Shown here: piece by piece, positions 1 to 6,716 of the stretch
Numbering within the stretch: position 1 is the first letter of the stretch
How the letters are laid out: every line of letters starts with the position of its first letter
Assembly (NCBI GenBank): GCA_003354225.1
Contig: PIVH01000236.1
Span: 1-6,796, forward strand
DNA: 6,796 nucleotides
Source of the DNA: Globobulimina sp.
Taxonomy: Eukaryota > Foraminifera > Rotaliida
Reading direction: 5' to 3'
Position numbers and translations under genes: made by a program
Notes under the pieces: model-generated
Told to the model about the DNA's origin: nothing
Database searches by the model: none
The model's input: the letters and a program-made list of their open reading frames with translations, nothing else

Positions 1-950
1 TCAAAATGAGGAATATATCTTGCAAAGGAAAACACGCCGCTTCCCGCCTTATATCTCGCTTGTCCAAATACAAAATTCCATGATTCCTTGGGATACAAAA
101 TAATCTCTCATGCTTTCCTCTGATCGCTACTAATTTGTCGTGGATAGCAGTGGTTAATAATTGCTTAGCTCCGCTGGCATTGTTATATCTTGACGTGATG
201 TCACTGCATTTCATTGATTCAATTATTGTAACTTTCATACCATAGTATACCTCGACGATGCTCGATAACATTGTAAATAAGCTATCTTCGCACAATTCAG
301 AGTTATTGCAATTTATTTTCGTTTCATTTTCGGGGTTTCCATTATATTTATTACTTAGATCTAGATTCAGATTAAAATCACCGATGGAAATAAGGCCGAT
401 AGAATCCAATTTATTTGATGGATATCTTGGTTCTCTACGAAAATATTCCAGAAAAGTTTGGCCTTTTCTATCTTTTATATGGTTATCTAACCAATCACCA
501 TTCTTTGGAGCGAGCTTTGGTGTAAAAAATGAATGCCAGTATTTGCTATCTATTATAATGCCAATAACAGACTTTTTGGATGGGATTGGAATTGGAATAA
601 TTTTACTCTTTCTATATGGTATTTGATTCATGGCTGCCATTGCGCAGTGCTTTGCGTTTGGTGGTCGCCATACAGCGTTGGGGTTTGATGTGATTCTTAA
701 ATATTATTTATTGTCATTTAATATTGGTTATATACGTATTTGTTAACTGTGCGTTTTCAGGAATATAATCAGATGGTTTATCGACTTTATCCTGCAGTTT
801 TTTCATTAATTGAGCAGTATTTGCGCTATTCATATTTATTAAGGATTGTAGATTTTCTTCCATTTTCTCAATTGCAGATAATGTTGCCTCCAATTTGGAG
901 GACTTACACTTTTCATGTCCTTGTTTATTAGGATCCCGTTCCTCTGACAT
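1..950 (-). pseudogene. Archaemetzincin (AMZ-type zinc metalloprotease), 3' end outside window, frame broken
   Basis: Archaemetzincins are zinc peptidases related to metzincins; the substrate is generally unknown. After removing a 40-nt intron (696-735), exon 1 (950-736) encodes a charged, probably coiled-coil leader. Exon 2 carries family landmarks in order: APKNGDWLDNH and KGQTFLEYF (about 530-460), ISIGDFN, a VEVYYGMKV strand, SRYNNASG and QLLTTAIHDKL (down to about 130). This frame (codons starting at 694, 631, 112) is good until IRGK at about 113. The family then continues in another frame as LYPKESWNFVFGQA and GVFSFARY (98 to about 10). Only 14 nt separate K from LYP, where relatives have roughly a dozen residues, so a net deletion of about 25-30 nt plus a frame change is likely. 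The first frame stays open to the window edge but loses all resemblance. The catalytic HExxH lies past position 1. ATG at 950 was chosen because of the splice; ATGs at 640 or 631 are alternatives. Family call is firm; pseudogene versus assembly error is open. Confidence 0.72.
696..735 (-). other. Putative 40-nt GT-AG intron in the archaemetzincin gene
   Basis: On the minus strand this segment begins GTATAT and ends TTTAAG, and it is very AT-rich. Removing it joins AAT AC to A ATC ACA in phase 2, so the leader ending QLTNT runs straight into ITSNPNAVWRPPNAKH and then the archaemetzincin domain. Without splicing the leader stops at TGA (714-716). Good splice signals and frame retention support it. 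With only one intron and a one-in-three chance of matching phase, an independent small gene upstream remains possible. Confidence 0.55.
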
Positions 951-1077
951 TCCAAAAGAATTTGACGGGTAAGTTTTTCATTAATTTTGTTCGAATTCAT
1001 GCACCAAAAAATATGCAAAATTCAAGTCAACCAAACAATTAAACAAGAATTTAATTCGCGGCATCAACATCAAACAT

Positions 1078-1900
1078 TTACGGTTGAGTCATTTGATCGA
1101 TATCCATATATGTTTTAACCACTTGGTTCAGTTCATTCGAGTTGACAAATTCTATCATTCTGTGCGCATCTGTCTCATTATCGACTCTATTCAATTCGAA
1201 CTTGTCCTCATTATATTGTACAATCAATTCACTGTCACGAATATCTATGATGCCATCATTAACTCCATGATATATTATATAACCATTTTTTATTATATTT
1301 TGTAGAAACAGTTAGCATACTTTGTATAAATTCATTTTGTGGATGCTTAGGTTTATCCAATTTTGTATAATCAATTTGTTGGCAGTGACAGACAGATTGC
1401 ATTTGTAAGTAAGCCGGACATAATAATATCATAGGTCCACTCCATATATTTTCTTTCAATATTTCGAAAGCAACGGCAGCGCCCCATGATGAGGAGATAA
1501 TTATATCGGGATCAAATGCACAAATTGCTGCTCTCTGCATATTCAAACATGACTTGAATGATCTCCATACAATCAATGCTTTGAATTTATGTCGGAATAT
1601 AATCAAAACTAAAATGTATAAACAAACAATTGCATATAAAATATAAATATAATTTGTGTTACTGTTTATATCGTAAATAATAGCAAATATTAGCAAAGCA
1701 ATGAAAGCACAGAATGGCAGCAGGTGCTGATGCAATAATTTCATCAAAAAACTGTTATGTGTTTTGTGTCCCTTCACTTTAAGAGTATATAAATTCATAT
1801 CAGGTACATAGACATTAAAATCTTTTTCTAAAGCACTCACTTTTTTGCTATTTGGACAACTTTTAAGACCATGAATGAATAATACTTTCAACTGTGACAT
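1078..1900 (-). CDS. Alpha/beta hydrolase with a two-helix membrane insertion; frameshifted
   Basis: A serine hydrolase-type fold, probably tethered to a membrane; substrate unknown. The start is ATG at 1900 (MSQLKVLFIHGL); the frame is open further upstream but offers no better ATG. With the frame corrected the protein is about 273 residues. Visible features: strand plus HG oxyanion turn (FIHG, residues 8-11); VPDM at 32-35; two hydrophobic helices at about 58-76 and 84-103; a nucleophile motif S-S-S-W-G at 136-140 with Ser138, a variant of GxSxG; YHGVNDG at 210-216 with Asp215; and DAHRM with His246. The Asp and His are in a different frame. The frame holding Ser138 stops at TAA 1259-1261, while the Asp/His frame opens after a stop at 1312-1314 and ends at TAA 1078-1080. 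One extra base at about 1312 (CTA-A-CTG) joins FIQSML to LFLQNIIKNGYIIYHG. No intron with acceptable sites gives this join. Mutation, sequencing error or +1 frameshifting are the options. Confidence 0.75.
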
Positions 1901-2049
1901 TGTTAGTTGTTGCGTATGAATTTGAAGACAGAAAACTGCAGAAAACCAACACGTGATATTATATTTTCGGAATAGTAATAGCAAACAACACTGTATAAAA
2001 TAGGTGCTATGACCCTATCAACACCGTACTTAGTTGATATAAGTGTCAT

Positions 2050-2739
2050 TTATCTGGAATCCAGCAATTGAATATGATCATTGTTATATAAAACGACAAT
2101 TAATCGATACGGAGTATTCATGATATTTTTAAATGCAATTCCTTGATCTGCGCCATTAACAACAAACTGAATTGTTAAATCTTTCATATTTAAATGAATT
2201 TCGATGATATCATCCGGATATAAAAGAACGCCATACTTTTTCCTAAAGTTTTTATGTCGAATTTCTTTTGAATATCCCCAATATGAATATCCTTCATATG
2301 GCATCATATCAAACCGTTTCTCCATCGCAATAAATTTATCTTTTTGTGAGAAAACATTTTTATTCGGAACAATACCAATCAATGAACCAAATTTACTCTC
2401 ATTGCATCGGCCAATTTTTAATCTCCAAACATTTGTGAAATCAACTGATATTTTGCCACAAATTGATGTATTCCACCTATGACAATTATTGGTTCTTTTG
2501 ATCCATTTCTTGTGTTCACCAAACACGCAAATACATTTTGTATGATTTGATTCCAGAGACCATTCCTCGTTCAATAATGAACCGAGAAAAGATGCACATA
2601 AAAATCTGATGCTATCTGGGAATACTTTATTATTATTCTTTAATGACTCAAAATGTTGACGAATATACCAACATATTGTGAATTCTGTCGCAATCGCTTG
2701 ATTACAAGAATTGGCGCAGTCATTTGCACTTGGTAGCAT
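2050..2739 (-). CDS. SPRY (B30.2-like) domain protein with N-terminal helical segment
   Basis: A 229-residue protein ending in a SPRY domain, a beta-sandwich that binds protein partners; no catalytic role is expected. The domain spans about residues 103-229. Recognisable pieces are GSLIGIVP (118-125), GYSYWGYS (150-157), KYGVLLYPDDIIEIHLN (168-184), IQFVVNGADQGIAF (190-203) and a final YRLIVVLYNNDHIQLLD. These match the usual SPRY order: GY, then Y-G-x-x-x-x-x-DxI, then the F-x-x-NG-x-x-x-G-x-AF hairpin. Residues 18-53 (FTICWYIRQHFE, then FPDSIRFLCASFL) form a two-helix segment like one I recall before SPRY domains in protists. Start is ATG 2739, stop TAA. There is no signal peptide or membrane helix, so it is probably cytosolic. 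It diverges from the zinc-finger gene across 184 nt and shares its architecture with the SPRY-like gene at 4094-4840. Confidence 0.8.
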   Translation of the reverse strand: MLPSANDCANSCNQAIATEFTICWYIRQHFESLKNNNKVFPDSIRFLCASFLGSLLNEEWSLESNHTKCICVFGEHKKWIKRTNNCHRWNTSICGKISVDFTNVWRLKIGRCNESKFGSLIGIVPNKNVFSQKDKFIAMEKRFDMMPYEGYSYWGYSKEIRHKNFRKKYGVLLYPDDIIEIHLNMKDLTIQFVVNGADQGIAFKNIMNTPYRLIVVLYNNDHIQLLDSR

Positions 2740-2830
2740 TTGAAAACTTTAAATTTTTAAAGCAGCTGAGGGAGCATTAGAAATAATTATCATAATCCAG
2801 TAATAATTTAACAGATATAAATATGAAATA

Positions 2831-2876
2831 TCAGCATAATTCGCTATAAATAATCAACATAATTCGCTATAAATAT
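2831..2876 (+). repeat. Two-copy 23-bp tandem repeat in the divergent promoter
   Basis: TCAGCATAATTCGCTATAAA (2831-2850) plus TAA is followed at once by a second copy at 2854-2876, differing at the fourth base (G/A) and the last base (A/T). Each unit contains ATTCGC followed by TATAAATA. It lies 48 nt upstream of the zinc-finger ATG, inside the 184-nt gap between two divergent genes, so a duplicated promoter element is the natural reading. Confidence 0.85.
2868..2875 (+). promoter_or_regulatory. Putative TATA box of the zinc-finger gene
   Basis: TATAAATA, 49-56 nt upstream of the ATG at 2924. An identical box sits in the other repeat copy at 2845-2852 and a third at 2816-2823. The spacing leaves room for a start site near 2900 and a short leader (pyrimidine/A-rich CTTCTCCTCAACCTC). 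The start site itself cannot be seen from sequence. Confidence 0.45.
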
Positions 2877-2923
2877 AGTATTAAAATCCACACCAAATCT
2901 TCTCCTCAACCTCAAAATTCAAC

Positions 2924-3897
2924 ATGACAGCTTTACCAATCGGCAGTAATAGTGTCAGCATCGATGATTTCCCACTTTTGCATCCCAAATCATTTCAATT
3001 CGGTTGCATTTATCCAGATTGTGAGCTGGTATTTACATTAACGAACAATTTATATAATCATATCCGTGATCATAAGAAAGAATTAATTTGTCCTGTATGC
3101 AATATCGAATTTAAATGTATGGCGTCACTCGTTTATCACGTCCGCACCCACACTGGATCCAAACCGTACATTTGCCCATTACCAAACTGTAAATTTGTGA
3201 CTGCGACAAAAGGAAATCTGAAAGCGCATTTATTAGCAAATTCACACAAGTTAAGTAGTGTGTAAACCATCTTCGAATTTTTGAAATAAAAACTTGTTTG
3301 TAATTTCACAGAGAAATAATGTCATTGGACTTATTGAATGTGATCTTATCATTGGATACAAATCATGCGAGGCCTGAAGTCAATTTACAAGCTCCAAGAC
3401 AGCGCAAAAAAAGACTGCAGTCCCCTGATGACAATGCGTTTCGCCAACCACCAAGAAAAAGAAATCGTTCTTCTGAATCGGTTGAATTGGGACAAGTTAC
3501 AAATCCATTCTTTGCATCCGGACTTAATACAAGCAATTTTTATCAACAACGATCGCCTGCAACAAGTTTAACCCATCAATGGCAAGATTTTAATTTTATG
3601 TCATCGGCAAGAATAAAAGTAGCAAAACGAAAAGATGACAGAGAAGATTTAACAGTCAGAATTAAGAAGCGATTGTACGACTCGATAAATCAAATGAACG
3701 ATGGTAATTTTTTAATGGTATTAGGTGATGAATCAACCAGCGGTTTTTATGCACGCAATAAATTTGGAAGATCAACATTTCTGCGTAACAGCAACAGCAA
3801 TACACCACCGTTTGGTATTGATGTCCGGACACAGACACATAGCAGTTCTGAAGAACCAAAGTATGAGCATGATTTGGAATTGATTGCACCTTTGTAA
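2924..3897 (+). CDS. Three-finger C2H2 zinc-finger protein with basic C-terminal tail (two exons)
   Basis: A probable nuclear DNA-binding protein. Exon 1 (2924-3261) and exon 2 (3312-3897) join in frame to give 307 residues. Finger 1 uses C28, C33, H46, H50; finger 2 uses C56, C59, H72, H76; finger 3 uses C84, C89, H102, H108, with a long x5 His spacing. The linker TGSKPY (77-82) resembles the classical TGEKPY. The rest is low in hydrophobic structure and rich in basic clusters that look like nuclear localisation signals: RQRKKR (142-147), PPRKRNR (159-165) and a Lys/Arg-rich stretch at about 212-233. I recognise no domain in the tail, which becomes Ser- and acid-rich near the end. If the intron is retained, translation stops at TAA 3263-3265, giving a 113-residue finger-only protein; the ATG at 3319 could then start a separate 192-residue protein. 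I favour splicing. DNA target and role are unknown. Confidence 0.75.
3262..3311 (+). other. 50-nt GT-AG intron in the zinc-finger gene, containing AATAAA
   Basis: It begins GTAAAC and ends TTTCACAG after a T-rich stretch. Removing it joins AGT AGT GT to A GAA ATA ATG (phase 2), so the zinc-finger frame continues as SSVEIMSLDLL into the long downstream frame. A stop codon overlaps the 5' splice site (TAA 3263-3265), and AATAAA occurs at 3285-3290, so an unspliced transcript could end here as a complete short message. Confidence 0.68.
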
Positions 3898-4025
3898 TAT
3901 AATAACATTTTATTTTAAAACAACTGTACTATTTTTAATAATATTCTGTTTCTTGTTTCTGCAATGAATTATACGCGAATTCATAAATAATAATATAAAT
4001 TAATGATTAACACTACACATAAAAA

Positions 4026-4090
4026 ATGACGATTGTGTTTGTTTTCCCGATATGAGTGAAAACTTCCCAGTGCACTGTGATTGTGAGTGA
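4026..4090 (+). promoter_or_regulatory. Two chained upstream ORFs before the SPRY-like gene
   Basis: uORF1 runs ATG 4026 to TGA 4053-4055 (nine codons plus stop). Its stop overlaps the ATG of uORF2 (4052) in an ATGA arrangement. uORF2 ends at TGA 4088-4090, three bases before the main ATG at 4094. If the transcript includes them, reinitiation would set the main protein's output. They matter only if transcription starts upstream of 4026 and the leader is not spliced, neither of which can be seen. Confidence 0.4.
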
Positions 4091-4093
4091 AAG

Positions 4094-4840
4094 ATGGGTG
4101 CTGCTGCATTTGTAGAATTTGATACTATTAGTCAACGTGTAATGGATTTAGTCGCCGGATATTTCCGCGAATTAAGTCAATTATATGATGCAAACCTTAC
4201 ATATTATCAAGGCTCCCAATTGATTCTTCATGAGTGTGTTAAATACAATGGTCATTTTATTGGATTTTATTTTCAATCAAGAATGCCGACTGTAAAATGT
4301 TTACCATCGCACATATCAATGAGAGCTATATGTAATCATCAAAATAGATATCAGAATGTAATAAATGCAAATGTTAAAAGTGACGAAGATGCATGTTTTG
4401 ATAATGTAGTTGCATTTGGTAATATTATCGTTGATCAACATTTAAAATTAGAAACAGTATTATATGATTGGAGTTTTTTGTTACTCCCATTATTGGCAAA
4501 TGATGAAAGCTATGAAACAGGGGAACGTGAAATAGATATTGAAATTGGATTAATATCAACGTCAAACGACAAATATGAGGCAGTATATTCATCGAATGGT
4601 ACTCTGACGTACAGAGATAATATGGGAGTGAGGAATACAGCACAGAGTGAGCCATATAACATGAATGATTGTATTAATATCCAGTTAAATAGTCAGGAGG
4701 CAACAATTAAGTTTGTTAAAAACAATAAACATGTCTCGATTTGTGAGAACATTAATATTGACAAACAACTGTTGTTAAAGATAGCAGTTACATCAAACTG
4801 CCAAATTCTTTTGGATAATTTTAAAATGACAAAGTTATAA
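4094..4840 (+). CDS. Divergent SPRY-like protein
   Basis: A 248-residue protein that I read as a diverged SPRY protein. Residues 15-27 (QRVMDLVAGYFRE) resemble the helical segment seen before SPRY domains in the 2050-2739 gene. The domain would span about 104-245: FGNIIVD, W126 in DWSFLL, IDIEIGLIS (147-155), a YSSNGTLTYRD turn, then YNMNDCINIQLN, ATIKFVKNNKHV and a final CQILLDNF. This matches the SPRY order of strand, W, IGI, Y-x-x-x-D-x-I-x-I-x-L, then an F-x-x-N hairpin. The hairpin has NN where the other gene has NG, and the following AF motif is lost, so the binding loop may differ. ATG 4094 is the first ATG of this frame's continuous coding region. There is no signal peptide or membrane helix. 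It ends TAA, 12 nt from the stop of the convergent gene. Confidence 0.65.
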   Translation: MGAAAFVEFDTISQRVMDLVAGYFRELSQLYDANLTYYQGSQLILHECVKYNGHFIGFYFQSRMPTVKCLPSHISMRAICNHQNRYQNVINANVKSDEDACFDNVVAFGNIIVDQHLKLETVLYDWSFLLLPLLANDESYETGEREIDIEIGLISTSNDKYEAVYSSNGTLTYRDNMGVRNTAQSEPYNMNDCINIQLNSQEATIKFVKNNKHVSICENINIDKQLLLKIAVTSNCQILLDNFKMTKL

Positions 4841-4852
4841 CAACAAACGTTA

Positions 4853-6652
4853 TCAATGAAAAAAGTGGTTTCCTACCAATAATCTGGCATGTACCGGATC
4901 GTCAGAGTCATAATCAAAGTGAGCATTGCTTTCTTCATCTTGCTTTTCATCCTCCTCAATGAACGCAGTTGAACTTTCTAAATCTACCTCTAATTCTGCT
5001 GAACGTATCATATTTCCCTTTTCTGTTTGGCAAATCACAACAATATAACCTTGAAACGCATCTGGCGGTGACAGAAATAGCATATGCGTATTGTTACCAA
5101 ATTCTGGAGCTAACAGTAAAGCCTCTGATACTCTGATACCAAAATAGTGTGCTCTCTGATACTCTTCGTCATCATCTCCCAATAGATAATACTGATAATA
5201 ACCTCGTCTGTGGACCTGTGTGATGTACGCATGCCGTCCATCGACATTACCAAGTTGCATAACCAATTGTCGATCTTCATTGATTCCGTCTATTTCAGCC
5301 AACGAGAGCGTATTTTTAAATTTTCCAATGTCACTTACATCTTTGATTGGTGTGCTGATAAAAACGCCATTGTCTAAATGACCGATTACAACCACATTAA
5401 CATAATTCGCATTTGCTGCTAAATCTATTTCCCAGCAATAGGCGATAGACCCATTTGCAAAGTGTATATCAGAAAATGTGACAACTTCATTTGCGATGAT
5501 TGTGTAGCTTTCATTCTTTGAGGATTGTGAATATGCACTGTATATTCCAGGAGTATCAATGTTTGAACACATCAGTTCCCCCCAACTTAATTGTTTGCCA
5601 AATGTTCCAATTTGTTGCGCAGTGAAAGATTCTTGTAATGCATTGCAAAAAAAGACTGGTGTTCGCAAATATCCTTTGTTCGTTTCGCAAATTGCAACCA
5701 AACGACCGGTAAAATGTACTTTTGGAAAGTTAGCGTCATATAATTTGTCATTCCATCCTGGCCCCAACATTAGCACATCTCCAGACAGTCTGCGGTATTC
5801 TTTGTCATCGTTCTCTGAAAAATAATATGCGTAATAGCCTGTGCGGTCGACGTGTGTTTGGAAGATTGTATGTTGATCATTATACAGCCTCTTAATTTTA
5901 GCTAATTCCATATCGATCAGTGATATCTGGTCAACAGACATACTTTGTGGAAATCTGCCCATACCCTTTACATCTTTAATTGCTGTACGAGCAAGAGCTC
6001 CATTTTCAAACTGACAGATTACCACAACACTGCACAATTCGGCAGGAATTTTCCAGTCAATAAAATGTAATTCATCGTTTTTTTGCAATGTATCCATAGA
6101 AACATCAATTTGAAACATGACATTATGTAAATAAACATCCAATTCTGCTGACTGTGCATAGAGAGCATATGTGCCAGCTCGCGTTTTATGCATTATTGAC
6201 CGGAACATTTGTTCTCCCCATTCTAATTCTTCTGGTATCTGATCCACAATGTACTGCTCAGTCCACTTAGGTGTAATTTCAGTGGCTTGGGGCTGTGGAA
6301 TTGCACCACATATCTGTCATATCATATCATTATCAGTTGTGGCACCAATTATAATGTAGTTACAACTCTCAAATGCATTTACTTCCATCAAATAGTTAGT
6401 TGGAAGTTCTTGAGGAGTTATCTGGAAAACAGTTCGTTGAACTCGAGAAAAGTCCGTTTCATTTTGCATTCTTTGATACAATGCATAATAGCCTGGTTCA
6501 TTAATATCAATACTAATACGCATACGTTTAATGGGTATTGGATGTTTTGTAGCGTTTAATGTTGATTTGAATGATTCGATTTGTTGCTGGCTGTATGAAT
6601 GTTGGAATACCGCTAAAATACAATTCACATTTAGTAATAACATTAAATACAT
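4853..6652 (-). CDS. Secreted protein of five tandem beta-rich domains, with one in-frame TGA
   Basis: I do not recognise the family. ATG at 6652 gives MYLMLLLNVNCILAVFQHSYSQ, a typical signal peptide, so the product should enter the secretory pathway. Codon 112 is TGA (6317-6319); the frame then stays open for 487 more residues to TGA-TAA at 4855-4850. Counting the TGA as one position gives 599 positions. Five domains are centred on an aromatic turn: GYYALY (54-59), GTYALY (160-165), GYYAYY (272-277), GIYSAY (369-374) and GYYQYY (484-489). Domains 2-5 each then carry a V-I-C/G strand and NG/KG turn (VVVICQFENG, LVAICETNKG, VVVIGHLDNG, IVVICQTEKG); domain 1 has YIIIGATTDND. Domains 2 and 4 also share L-x-WGE-x-M and IKDV-x-x-x-G-x-F; domains 3 and 5 share V-x-R-x-GYY-x-YY with an acidic D-D-x-EY. 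The tail is acidic (EEDEKQDEES) with no membrane anchor. N-glycosylation sequons include NAT, NET and NES. The TGA may be a nonsense mutation, readthrough or an error. Confidence 0.65.
4961..5590 (-). repeat. Second copy of the two-domain (A-B) protein repeat
   Basis: Starts at LSWGELM and holds domains 4 and 5 of the secreted protein, about 210 residues. It matches the unit at 5591-6226 motif for motif in the same order: WGE, G-x-Y, VVVI, NG, IKDV, then R-x-GYY, DD-x-EY, VVIC. Similarity is clear in protein but not obvious in DNA, so the duplication is old. Confidence 0.7.
5591..6226 (-). repeat. First copy of the two-domain (A-B) protein repeat
   Basis: Starts at LEWGEQMF and holds domains 2 and 3, about 212 residues. 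The aromatic turns of the two A domains are 209 residues apart and those of the two B domains 212 apart, which points to duplication of a two-domain unit rather than of single domains. Confidence 0.7.
6317..6319 (-). other. In-frame TGA inside domain 1 of the secreted protein
   Basis: The frame reads DNDMI, TGA, QICGAIPQPQ and stays open on both sides. The tetranucleotide is TGAC, known to be a leaky stop context. Relative to domain 5 (NMIRSAE) the TGA falls where MIR has Arg, so CGA to TGA is a one-base explanation. I found no GT-AG intron that removes the TGA and keeps both the frame and the conserved YIIIG strand. Confidence 0.75.
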
Positions 6653-6708
6653 TCTAAAATTAGTTGATTTGAAAATCTGTAAACTCACTTTTGGATTGGT
6701 TTTGCGGC

Positions 6709-6716
6709 GATTTATA
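6709..6716 (-). promoter_or_regulatory. Putative TATA box of the secreted-protein gene
   Basis: TATAAATC on the minus strand, 57-64 nt upstream of the ATG at 6652. The spacing is close to that of the TATAAATA box before the zinc-finger gene, so the two support each other. The rest of 6653-6796 holds no open frame that I can support. Confidence 0.4.

Noticed and set aside
258-626. Plus-strand open frame of 122 codons with hydrophobic stretches
   Set aside because: It lies opposite the archaemetzincin exon, whose minus-strand translation shows clear family motifs.
969-974. Perfect GTAAGT donor on the plus strand
   Set aside because: No plus-strand coding sequence abuts it; it lies just upstream of a minus-strand start.
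1084-1305. Plus-strand open frame of 73 codons
   Set aside because: It mirrors the C-terminal hydrolase segment (HGVNDG, DAHRM) on the minus strand.
1901-1984. Extended hydrophobic N-terminus for the hydrolase
   Set aside because: It would need a TTG start. The ATG at 1900 directly precedes the conserved first strand of the fold.
6267-6370. Intron that would remove the in-frame TGA
   Set aside because: GTAACT to ACAG (50 nt) is attractive but shifts the frame into an early stop. A 60-nt GTGCCA to CCAAG option keeps frame, but its signals are weak and it deletes part of domain 1.
6653-6688. Longer N-terminus for the secreted protein
   Set aside because: It starts at GTG and would put polar residues before the signal peptide. 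The ATG at 6652 gives a clean signal sequence.
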